Assembly (NCBI GenBank): GCA_902632275.1
Contig: CACPBW010000005.1
Coordinates: forward strand, 1-45,675
Direction: 5' to 3'
DNA: 45,675 bases
Source of the DNA: an uncultured Pelagibacteraceae bacterium
GTDB taxonomy: Bacteria; Pseudomonadota; Alphaproteobacteria; Pelagibacterales; Pelagibacteraceae
Each line of letters begins with the position of its first letter. Positions within the stretch are counted from its first letter, which is position 1. Positions 35,307-43,095 of the stretch are shown piece after piece. The translations under genes and the position numbers were made by a program. The notes beneath the pieces were generated by a model. The model made no database searches. It saw only the letters and a list, made by a program, of their open reading frames with translations, and was not told where the DNA came from.

Positions 35307-36458
35307 ATGAGATTAAAAGATTGCCATAACTTTCAAGATTTTAGAAAATTAGCAGAAAAAAAACTTCCAAGTCCAATATTTCACTACATTGATGGAGCCG
35401 CAGATGATGAAATTACTTACAGTCGCAATACATCAGCTTTTAACGATGTAGATCTTGTGCCAAATGTTTTAAGAGGAGTAGAAAATGTTGATTTATCAAC
35501 TACGATTTTTGGAAAAAAAATTGATTTACCTTTTTATTGTTCACCTACAGCCTTACAAAGACTTTTTCACTATGATGGTGAAAGAGCAGTAGGTAAAGCA
35601 GCAAAAAAATTTAATACTATGTTTGGAGTATCAGCTCTTGCTACAGTTAGTGTAGAGGAAATATCCTCTATGATTGATACTCCTAAAATGTTTCAGTTTT
35701 ATTTTCACAAAGATAGAGGTTTAAATGACTCTTGTTTAGAGCGTGCTAAAGCGGCAAAGTTTGATGTTATGGCTCTAACAGTTGATACAATTACAGGAGG
35801 TAATAGAGAAAGGGACCTTAGAACTGGTTTTACATCTCCTCCAAAATTAACTTTAGCAAGCTTGTTTAGTTTTGCTACAAAACCAATGTGGGGAATAAAC
35901 TATATTACTAAAGGGAAATTTGAATTACCTCATTTACAAGATTACGTAAAAGAAGGCACTAGCACAAATACATCTATTGGTAATTATTTTTCTACAATGT
36001 TAGACCAATCAATGAATTGGAAAGATGCAGAGAAATTATGTGCTCAGTGGAATGGTCATTTTGCACTTAAAGGAGTGATGAGTGTTGAAGATGCAAAAAA
36101 AGCAGTCGATATTGGATGCACTGGTATAATGGTTTCAAATCACGGAGGGAGACAACTTGATGGTTCAAGATCTCCATTCGATCAGTTGGCGGAAATTGTT
36201 GATGCTGTTGGTGATAAAATTGATGTAATTTGTGAAGGTGGATTTCAAAGGGGTACTCATATGTTGAAAGCTTTATCACTTGGCGCAAAGGCATGCGCAG
36301 GTGGAAGATTATATTTATATGCATTGGCAGCTGCTGGACAAGCTGGCGTCGAGAGAGCTTTAGGTCAATACAAAGCTGAACTAGAGAGAGATATGAAACT
36401 TATGGGATGTACTAAGATAAGTGATCTCAGCAGGAAAAATTTAAGATTTAGAGTTTAA
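35307..36458 (+). CDS. FMN-dependent L-2-hydroxyacid oxidase/dehydrogenase, copy 1 (LldD/GOX family)
   Basis: Oxidises an L-2-hydroxy acid such as L-lactate or glycolate to the 2-oxo acid. Active-site residues compared with spinach glycolate oxidase are all present: Tyr in FHYIDGAADDE, Tyr in FQFYFHKDRG, Arg in DLRTGF, Lys in FALKGVMS, and His/Arg in VSNHGGRQLDGSRSPF. The phosphate site is FQRGTHMLKALSLGAKA. 383 residues with a hydrophobic insertion (LASLFSFATKPMWGINYI) resembles membrane-associated LldD. It overlaps the second copy by 1 base (TAATG). Confidence 0.93.
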   Translation: MRLKDCHNFQDFRKLAEKKLPSPIFHYIDGAADDEITYSRNTSAFNDVDLVPNVLRGVENVDLSTTIFGKKIDLPFYCSPTALQRLFHYDGERAVGKAAKKFNTMFGVSALATVSVEEISSMIDTPKMFQFYFHKDRGLNDSCLERAKAAKFDVMALTVDTITGGNRERDLRTGFTSPPKLTLASLFSFATKPMWGINYITKGKFELPHLQDYVKEGTSTNTSIGNYFSTMLDQSMNWKDAEKLCAQWNGHFALKGVMSVEDAKKAVDIGCTGIMVSNHGGRQLDGSRSPFDQLAEIVDAVGDKIDVICEGGFQRGTHMLKALSLGAKACAGGRLYLYALAAAGQAGVERALGQYKAELERDMKLMGCTKISDLSRKNLRFRV

Positions 36459-37609
36459 TGAATATTTCTGATTGCAGAAATTTTAAAGATTTTAGAAAAC
36501 TTGCAAAAAAAAAACTTCCAGCACCTATTTTTCATTATATAGATGGTGGCGCTGACGATGAAGTTACATTAAGAAGAAATACTAGCGCATTTGATGATTG
36601 TGATTTAATACCAAATATTTTAGCGAGTGTTGGCAAGCCAGATCTATCTACAACAATTTTTGGCAGAAAAATAGATTTACCTATTTTTCTTTCCCCAACT
36701 GCAATGCAAAGATTGTACCATCCAGATGGAGATAAGGCTTCGGCGAGAGCTGCTGAGAAATTTGGAACATTTTACAGCATGTCAACAATGGCAAACAATT
36801 CAATCGAGGAAATATCAAATATTTCAAGTGGTCCGAAATTGTTTCAGCTTTATGTACATAAAGATAAATCTATTACAGACGATTTATTAGATAGATGTAA
36901 AAGATCAAGATTTGACGGCATGTGTCTTACCGTAGATACTTTAGTTGCAGGAAATAGAGAAAAAGATTACAGAACTGGTTTTACAACACCTCCAAAGCTA
37001 ACTTTAAATAGTTTGTTTAGCTTTGCATTAAAACCATCATGGGTACTAAGTTATCTAACAAATAAAAAATTTGAATTATCAAATGTTGTAAAAAAGACTG
37101 ATAAAGGAACAAATATTGCTAAATCAGTAATAGATTATATTAACGAACAATACGATCCAAAGATGAATTGGAAAGATGCTGAGTATTGTGTAAAAAAATG
37201 GAATGGTCCATTTGCGTTAAAGGGTGTCATGTCTGTAGAGGATGCGAAACGTGCTATTGATATTGGATGTACTGCTATAATGGTATCCAACCATGGAGGA
37301 AGACAATTAGATGGTTCGCGTTCTCCGTTTGATCAAATAAAAGCTATTTCAGATGCAGTTGGAGATAAGTTAGAGATAATACTTGATGGAGGTATAAGGA
37401 GAGGAACACATGTTCTCAAGGCCTTGGCAGCTGGTGCAAAAGCTTGTAGTTTCGGTAAAATGTTTCTGTTTTCCTTGAGCGCAGGTGGCCAACAAGGCGT
37501 TGAACATTTATTAAAAATGATGCATGATGAAATAAATAGAAATATGATTTTGATGGGTTGTAAAAATTTATCAGAGTTAAATAGTTCAAAAATAATTTAT
37601 AGAAAGTAG
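36458..37609 (+). CDS. FMN-dependent L-2-hydroxyacid oxidase/dehydrogenase, copy 2
   Basis: Tandem paralogue of the preceding gene, same length (383), similar throughout by eye. Catalytic residues are kept: Tyr in FHYIDGGADDE, Tyr in FQLYVHKDKS, Arg in DYRTGF, Lys in FALKGVMS, His/Arg in VSNHGGRQLDGS. Differences cluster in loops that shape the substrate pocket (SPTAMQRLYHPDG versus SPTALQRLFHYDG; STMANNSIEEI versus SALATVSVEEI) and in GGIRRGTHVLKAL. This suggests divergence in substrate rather than decay. It is coupled to copy 1 by a 1-base overlap and is followed after 14 bases by an aminotransferase. Confidence 0.93.
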   Translation: MNISDCRNFKDFRKLAKKKLPAPIFHYIDGGADDEVTLRRNTSAFDDCDLIPNILASVGKPDLSTTIFGRKIDLPIFLSPTAMQRLYHPDGDKASARAAEKFGTFYSMSTMANNSIEEISNISSGPKLFQLYVHKDKSITDDLLDRCKRSRFDGMCLTVDTLVAGNREKDYRTGFTTPPKLTLNSLFSFALKPSWVLSYLTNKKFELSNVVKKTDKGTNIAKSVIDYINEQYDPKMNWKDAEYCVKKWNGPFALKGVMSVEDAKRAIDIGCTAIMVSNHGGRQLDGSRSPFDQIKAISDAVGDKLEIILDGGIRRGTHVLKALAAGAKACSFGKMFLFSLSAGGQQGVEHLLKMMHDEINRNMILMGCKNLSELNSSKIIYRK

Positions 37610-37623
37610 ATTGGAGATTTTAA

Positions 37624-38787
37624 ATGAAGTTAGCAAAAAGTTTAGATAGATTAGGAACAGAAACAGCATTTAGCGTTCTCGCAGAGGCTAAAAAGTTAGA
37701 AGCACAGGGCAAACCTATGATTCACTTAGGATTAGGTCAGCCAGATTTTAAAACTCCAAAACATGTTGTTGATGCTGCTAAAAAAGCTTTGGATGACGGT
37801 CATCATGGATATGTGATGTCAAATGGTATTCCTGAATGTAGACAAGCTGTAACTAGATGGATTAAAAAAAGATATAATGCAGATGTAAGTGCTGAAAGAA
37901 TATTAATTATGCCAGGGGGAAAACCTACCATGACATATGCAATTCAATGTTTTGGTGAGCCAGGAGCTGAAATTATCAATCCAACTCCAGCTTTCCCAAT
38001 TTATGAGTCTATGATAAATTATACAGGAGCAACTTCTGTGAAATATGATTTAACTGAGGATAAAGATCTTAAATTTAGTGCTGATAAAATTCTTTCATTA
38101 ATAACTGCTAAAACGAGACTATTGGTTTTAATAAACCCTAATAATCCAACAGGAAGTTTTGTTGAAAAACAAGAAATTGACAAACTAGCTGAAGGTTTAA
38201 AAAAACATCCACATGTAACTATTTTAAGTGACGAGATTTATAGTCGACAAATATTTGATGGAAAAGAAATGCCATCTTTTTTCAACTATCCTGAATTAAG
38301 AGATAGATTAATTGTTTTAGAAGGATGGAGTAAAGCTTACTCGATGACTGGTTGGAGATTAGGTTGGAGTTTTTGGCCTGAACACCTAGTTGAGCATGTA
38401 AATAAATTATTAATTAATAGTGTATCTTGTGTGAATGCTGCTGCTCAATTTGCTGGCATTGCTGCTCTTGATGGACCGGATGACTCTATCCATGAAATGA
38501 TGGAAAAATTTACCGCTAGACGAAAACTTATTCATGAAGGATTAAATAGTTTGCCTGGTGTTGAATGTAGTTTGCCTGGAGGTGCTTTTTATGCTTTTCC
38601 AAAAGTAAGCGGAACAGGCATGAACGGAGCTGAATTCTGCAAAAAAGCTATGCATGAGGCAGGAGTTGCAATTGTACCTGGAACTGCATTTGGAAAAAGC
38701 TGTAATGATTATGTAAGATTTAGTTTTGCAGCATCAAGAGATAATATTTCTCAAGCTCTTGACAATGTTAAAAAAATGCTAGGATAA
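37624..38787 (+). CDS. Class I PLP aminotransferase (AspC-like)
   Basis: PLP enzyme of fold type I, 387 residues. Visible: MIHLGLGQPDFKTPKHV, the substrate/PLP segment INPNNPTGSFV, ILSDEIYSRQIFDG with the pyridine-binding Asp and Tyr, and the Schiff-base Lys in LEGWSKAYSMTGWRLGWS, plus the carboxylate-binding Arg in NDYVRFSFA. A GGAG site precedes the ATG by about 8 bases. Within this cluster it could transaminate the 2-oxo acid made by the oxidases (for example glyoxylate to glycine or pyruvate to alanine); an aspartate aminotransferase role is the alternative. Confidence 0.92.
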   Translation: MKLAKSLDRLGTETAFSVLAEAKKLEAQGKPMIHLGLGQPDFKTPKHVVDAAKKALDDGHHGYVMSNGIPECRQAVTRWIKKRYNADVSAERILIMPGGKPTMTYAIQCFGEPGAEIINPTPAFPIYESMINYTGATSVKYDLTEDKDLKFSADKILSLITAKTRLLVLINPNNPTGSFVEKQEIDKLAEGLKKHPHVTILSDEIYSRQIFDGKEMPSFFNYPELRDRLIVLEGWSKAYSMTGWRLGWSFWPEHLVEHVNKLLINSVSCVNAAAQFAGIAALDGPDDSIHEMMEKFTARRKLIHEGLNSLPGVECSLPGGAFYAFPKVSGTGMNGAEFCKKAMHEAGVAIVPGTAFGKSCNDYVRFSFAASRDNISQALDNVKKMLG

Positions 38788-38823
38788 GTATATTTTTGTT
38801 AATAGGCTTGTTATACTAATTTA

Positions 38824-40200
38824 ATGAACAACCCTTCTTTAAAACAAGAACTTACAAGTTTATTGAAAGATAGATTTTCTTTATCTCAATCAACTAGAGC
38901 AAATTATGCTAGAGGTGAAGACACATACGATCCTATTCTCTCACAGGCAGTAGTATTCCCAGAAACAAATGAAGAAGTTTCTGAAATTTTAAAACTTTGT
39001 AATGATCACAAAGTTCCTGTAGTGCCTTTCGGAACAGGAACTTCCTTAGAAGGTAACGTAGTTGGTAATGATAAGGGAATAACAATTTCTTTAGAAAAAA
39101 TGGATAAAATTTTAAGCGTTAATGCAGCAGATTTTGATTGCAGGGTTCAAGCAAATGTAACAAGAGAAAAATTAAATGAATATTTAAGAGAGGATGGAGT
39201 ATTTTTCCCTATAGATCCAGGTGCTAATGCTGCAATAGGTGGGATGGCATCGACATCAGCCTCTGGAACAATGGCTGTAAAATATGGAACTATGAAAACA
39301 GTAATTACTGGTTTGACTGTAGTTTTGCCAAGTGGAGAAATAATAAAAACAGGCACAAGAACAAAAAAAACTTCAGCAGGATATAATCTTACAAATTTAT
39401 TTATTGGTTCAGAGGGTACACTTGGGATTATAACTGAAGTTCAACTTAGATTATCTCCAATACCAGAAAGCATGATGAGCGCCATATGTCATTTTAATAC
39501 TTTGGAGGAGGCTGTTCAGACAGCTCAAGAAACAATTCAGTATGGTGTTCCGATCGCAAGGATTGAAATGCTTAATAAAGATCAAATGGATATAAGTATT
39601 AATTACTCAAAACTTAAAGATATTAAAACTTTACCTACATTGTTTTTTGAATTTCATGGAACTGAGATTTCTAATAAAGAATCAATTAAAATTGTAGAGG
39701 AAATTTCAAAGAATAATAATGGTAGTGCTTTTAAATGGGCTGATACGTTAGAGGAAAGAAACCATCTGTGGCGAGCAAGATGGGATGTTTACTACTCAGT
39801 AAAAGCATTAGTAGATAACGGAAGAGTTTATTCAACAGACGTATGTGTGCCAATATCAAAAATAACAGAATGCGTTAAATTTGCTGAAGAAGAAGTTAAA
39901 AAGTTTGGTCTTAGAGCGCCAATGGTTGGCCATCTAGGAGATGGAAACTTCCACGTTTTATTCCCTTATGATCCAAACGATAAATCTGTTTATAAAAAAA
40001 TCAGAGAATTTAGCGATTTGTTAATCGATAAAACTTTAGACCTTGAGGGCACAATTACAGGAGAACATGGAGTAGGTCTTCATAAAAAAAGTTACTTGTT
40101 AAAAGAACATCCAGATAATATACCTGTCATGAAAACTATTAAAAGAAGCTTGGACCCAAATAATATTATGAATCCTGGAAAAATTTTCGACATTAATTAA
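38824..40200 (+). CDS. FAD-linked D-2-hydroxyacid dehydrogenase (D-lactate dehydrogenase/GlcD family)
   Basis: Oxidises D-lactate or a similar D-2-hydroxy acid. The PCMH FAD-binding domain shows VPVVPFGTGTSLEGNVVG, DPGANAAIGGMASTSASGTMAVKYG, and LTNLFIGSEGTLGIITEVQL. The C-terminal substrate domain has VGHLGDGNFHVLFPYD (metal-binding His) and the GTITGEHGVGLHKKSYL motif. 458 residues is like mitochondrial LDHD-type enzymes. GlcE and GlcF partners are absent beside it, which favours a single-subunit LDHD-type enzyme over glycolate oxidase GlcDEF. Confidence 0.93.
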   Translation: MNNPSLKQELTSLLKDRFSLSQSTRANYARGEDTYDPILSQAVVFPETNEEVSEILKLCNDHKVPVVPFGTGTSLEGNVVGNDKGITISLEKMDKILSVNAADFDCRVQANVTREKLNEYLREDGVFFPIDPGANAAIGGMASTSASGTMAVKYGTMKTVITGLTVVLPSGEIIKTGTRTKKTSAGYNLTNLFIGSEGTLGIITEVQLRLSPIPESMMSAICHFNTLEEAVQTAQETIQYGVPIARIEMLNKDQMDISINYSKLKDIKTLPTLFFEFHGTEISNKESIKIVEEISKNNNGSAFKWADTLEERNHLWRARWDVYYSVKALVDNGRVYSTDVCVPISKITECVKFAEEEVKKFGLRAPMVGHLGDGNFHVLFPYDPNDKSVYKKIREFSDLLIDKTLDLEGTITGEHGVGLHKKSYLLKEHPDNIPVMKTIKRSLDPNNIMNPGKIFDIN

Positions 40201-40203
40201 AAT

Positions 40204-41157
40204 ATGAAAAAAATTCTTGTTACACGAAGACTTTTAAGATCCAATGAAGACAGAATAAAAGAGCTATATGATGCTAACTTAAATTTAAATGATGAACTCT
40301 ACTCTCAGGATAAGCTTATAGAGTTGAGCCATGGATGTGATGGGGTATTATCTGCTTTAACAGATAAGTTAGACGAGAAAACAATAAATCGCTTACCTGA
40401 TAGTGTAAAAATTTTATCAAATTTTGCCGTAGGATTTGGAAATATAGATTTAGAGGCAGCAAAAAAAAGAAATATAATTGTTACAAACACGCCAGAAGTT
40501 TTGACAGATGCAACAGCTGAAATTGGTGTTCTTTTAATACTTGGAGCATGTAGAAGAGCATCTGAGGGTATTCAAGGCGCAAGAGACGCGGACTGGAAAT
40601 GGTCAGCAGATTATCTGATTGGAAAGCAATTAACTGGTGCGAGACTTGGAATTCTGGGTATGGGAAGAATTGGACAAAAGATAGCAAAAATTGCGAAGTC
40701 TTTAGGAATGATAGTTCATTATCATAATCGATCTAAACTTAGCTCTGATAAAGAAAATGGATCAATCTACCATGACAATCTCAAAAGTTTAATGGAGGTA
40801 TCAGATGTACTCTCAGTTTGTTGTCCTGCCTCAAAAGAAACTATAAATTTAATTAATAAAGAGACTTTGGAGTATTTACCAAAAGGCGCTGTAGTAACTA
40901 ATGTTGCTAGAGGAGATATTGTTGACGACGAAGCTCTTATTGATGCTCTTGATAGAAGAAAAGTTTATGCAGTTGGTTTAGATGTTTATAAAGGAGAGCC
41001 AAATCTAAACCCAGGATATTTAAAACATAAGAGTGCTTTTATTTTACCTCACTTAGGTAGCGCAACAAAAGAGACTAGAACAGCGATGGCGAACCTAGCT
41101 ATAGATAATTTAGAAGAATTCTTCAAATCGGGAAGCTGTAAAAATAAAGTTAATTAA
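40204..41157 (+). CDS. D-2-hydroxyacid dehydrogenase (glyoxylate/hydroxypyruvate reductase-like)
   Basis: NAD(P)H-dependent reductase of glyoxylate, hydroxypyruvate or a related 2-oxo acid. The substrate part holds LSNFAVGFGNIDLEAAKKRN; the Rossmann motif is LGILGMGRIGQKIAKIAKSLG; catalytic Arg is in NVARGDIVDDEAL, Glu in YKGEPNLNPG and His in LPHLGSATKETRTAMA. 317 residues. It begins 3 bases after the preceding dehydrogenase. GyaR/GhrB-type activity is the best guess. Confidence 0.92.
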   Translation: MKKILVTRRLLRSNEDRIKELYDANLNLNDELYSQDKLIELSHGCDGVLSALTDKLDEKTINRLPDSVKILSNFAVGFGNIDLEAAKKRNIIVTNTPEVLTDATAEIGVLLILGACRRASEGIQGARDADWKWSADYLIGKQLTGARLGILGMGRIGQKIAKIAKSLGMIVHYHNRSKLSSDKENGSIYHDNLKSLMEVSDVLSVCCPASKETINLINKETLEYLPKGAVVTNVARGDIVDDEALIDALDRRKVYAVGLDVYKGEPNLNPGYLKHKSAFILPHLGSATKETRTAMANLAIDNLEEFFKSGSCKNKVN

Positions 41158-41274
41158 AAGTATAAAATTCTACTCAAAGTTGTAAATAATTTTGAATAGG
41201 TCTATTTAGCAAAAGACTCTTACAACCATTTGTGCTTAAATTATTACAAGTTAATTAACTAAAGAGGAGAAATA
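41158..41274 (+). promoter_or_regulatory. Upstream region of the TRAP operon with layered stem-loop
   Basis: 117 bases between the reductase and dctP. A stem-loop can be drawn at 41179-41226: outer stem GTTGTAA/TTACAAC (7 bp), internal loop, TTTTG/CAAAA (5 bp), AATA/TATT (4 bp), apical loop GGTC. The dctP ribosome-binding site AGAGGAGA is at 41263-41270. The AT-rich stretch between may hold a promoter. No match to a known riboswitch was recognised. Confidence 0.5.
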
Positions 41275-42420
41275 ATGATTAAAGAAAAAAAATCATTGAA
41301 GGGAAAAACGCCTTCAAGACGTAAGTTCTTTAAGACTGCGGCTATGGCCGGAGCAGCTGCTGTTGCAATGCCTTATGTTAACTTAGGCGCTGCACAAACT
41401 TTAAAAATGCAAGCTGCATGGCCAAGTGGAGCTAACATCTTTTTTGAAATGGCAGGAGATTACTGCAAGATGGTAAGCGACATGTCTGGTGGATCTTTAA
41501 AAATTGATCTTCAACCAGTTGGAGCAGTTGTTAAGACTAGTGAAATTGGTCAAGCAGTTAGCTCAGGTGCCGTTGATATGGGTCACTGGGTAACAGCTTA
41601 CTGGTACGGTAAAAATGCTGCGGCATCTTTATTCGGAACAGGACCTTCATACGGTATGTCATCTCAAGAAGTAATGGGATGGATGGAATACGGTGGAGGA
41701 AGAGCACTTTATGAAGAAACTGTTAAAAAAGTAGGTTTCGACTACACAGGTGTTTTTCATATGCCTATGCCAGCACAACCGTTTGGATGGTTTAAGAAAA
41801 ATGTAACTAAAGTATCTGATGTTAAAGGTATGAAGTATAGAACAGTTGGTCTTGCTACTAACGTTCTTACTGCGATGGGAATGGTCGTTAGACAATTACC
41901 AGGTGGTGAAATTCAACCAGCTATGAAAACTGGATTGATTGAAGCTGCTGAGTTTAACAACCCAACTTCAGACTCACAGTTTGGTATGCAAGACGTTTCT
42001 AAGCACTATCACTTAGGAAGTTTCCACCAATCGCAAGAGATGTTTGAAATACCTATCAACAACAAAACATTTAACGGTCTGTCTCCAGCTAACCAAGCAA
42101 TATTAAAAAATGCTGCGTATGCTGCGAACACAGATAACTATTTCAAAGCATTAGTTAGATATTCAGCTGATTTATCTAAATTAATGAATGAACACAAAGT
42201 TAATGTTTACCAAACGTCTGATGCAATTTTAGCTCAACAATTAAAAGGTTGGGATAAAGTTATCGGTGATTTCAATAAGAAAGATCCTTTCTTTAAGAAA
42301 ATCGTTGATTCTCAAAAAGCATACGCTAAGAGAGTGATGAAGTACTTGCTGATGAACCAGCCTAATTACAAATTAGCATATGAAAATGAGTTCGGACCTA
42401 TTGCGAAAGTTAAGATATAA
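41275..42420 (+). CDS. dctP: TRAP transporter substrate-binding protein (DctP, TakP-like)
   Basis: Periplasmic binding protein of a TRAP uptake system, 381 residues. A twin-arginine signal is visible (PSRRKFFKTAAMAGAAAVAMPYV), so it should be exported folded by Tat. The core GMKYRTVGLATNVLTAMGMV, RQLPGGEIQPAMKTGLIEAAEF and HLGSFHQSQEMFEIPINN match the DctP group that includes 2-oxo acid-binding TakP and a Thermus lactate-binding protein, by memory. The conserved Arg of GMKYRTVG would bind the carboxylate. Codon use looks more GC-rich and regular than neighbours, suggesting high expression. Followed by an intrinsic terminator before dctQ. Confidence 0.94.
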   Translation: MIKEKKSLKGKTPSRRKFFKTAAMAGAAAVAMPYVNLGAAQTLKMQAAWPSGANIFFEMAGDYCKMVSDMSGGSLKIDLQPVGAVVKTSEIGQAVSSGAVDMGHWVTAYWYGKNAAASLFGTGPSYGMSSQEVMGWMEYGGGRALYEETVKKVGFDYTGVFHMPMPAQPFGWFKKNVTKVSDVKGMKYRTVGLATNVLTAMGMVVRQLPGGEIQPAMKTGLIEAAEFNNPTSDSQFGMQDVSKHYHLGSFHQSQEMFEIPINNKTFNGLSPANQAILKNAAYAANTDNYFKALVRYSADLSKLMNEHKVNVYQTSDAILAQQLKGWDKVIGDFNKKDPFFKKIVDSQKAYAKRVMKYLLMNQPNYKLAYENEFGPIAKVKI

Positions 42421-42440
42421 TTATTAACATCAATATTTAA

Positions 42441-42469
42441 AAAGGGGACCATTTGGTCCCCTTTTTTTT
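42441..42469 (+). terminator. Intrinsic terminator between dctP and dctQ
   Basis: GGGGACC (42444-42450), loop ATTT, GGTCCCC (42455-42461), then eight T residues, with A residues on the 5' side extending the stem. It lies 24 bases after the dctP stop. Partial termination here would make much more binding protein than membrane subunits. This is the clearest intrinsic terminator in the window. Confidence 0.93.
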
Positions 42470-42507
42470 GTTTGCTTTAATTACACATTTTAACATAAGG
42501 TACGGAA

Positions 42508-43095
42508 ATGAAATCTTTCATAAAATTTGCTGACACACTAAGCGCATCAATGGGTAAAGCATTTTCTTGGTGTATTGTAATTCTTATGGGGGGTACTTGC
42601 TATGAAGTTATCATGGCATACGCATTTAATAGCCCAACATTATGGAACTTCGATTTTAGTTTACAAATGTACGGAGCTATTTTTATGATGGCGGGAGCAT
42701 ACACCTTATCAACTGAGGCTCATGTAAGAGGTGATGTTATTTATAGATTATTTCCAACCAGAGTACAGGGTTGGATTGATCTTATTTTATATTTTATATT
42801 TTTCTTTCCTGGAATTTTAGCTTTAGCATTTTATGGATATGAATACGCTGCTTTAGCTTGGAAAATAAAAGAAACAAGCTGGAATAGCCCAGCACAAATA
42901 CAGATTTATATGGCCAAATCTTTAATTCCATTGTCAGGAATATTATTAACTATACAAGGTGTTAGTGAAGTATGTAGAGCAATTATTTGTATTAGAACTG
43001 GTCATTGGCCTGTAAGAGCGTCGGCAGATGCTGAGGAAACTGAAAAAGTATTAATGAGAACTTCACAAAAGGACGATCAAGCAGATGTTATTTGA
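42508..43095 (+). CDS. dctQ: TRAP transporter small membrane subunit (DctQ)
   Basis: Four-helix small subunit of the TRAP permease, 195 residues: FSWCIVILMGGTCYEVIMAY, LQMYGAIFMMAGAYTLSTEAHVRGDVIYR (the conserved HVRGDV motif), WIDLILYFIFFFPGILALAFYGY and the fourth helix near SLIPLSGILLTIQGVSEVCRAI. The hydrophilic tail is acidic. It overlaps dctM by 11 bases. Confidence 0.94.
   Translation: MKSFIKFADTLSASMGKAFSWCIVILMGGTCYEVIMAYAFNSPTLWNFDFSLQMYGAIFMMAGAYTLSTEAHVRGDVIYRLFPTRVQGWIDLILYFIFFFPGILALAFYGYEYAALAWKIKETSWNSPAQIQIYMAKSLIPLSGILLTIQGVSEVCRAIICIRTGHWPVRASADAEETEKVLMRTSQKDDQADVI

Noticed and set aside
36067-36324. 85-codon His-rich minus-strand ORF
   Set aside because: Antisense of the conserved active-site region of the first L-2-hydroxyacid oxidase; no support as a gene.
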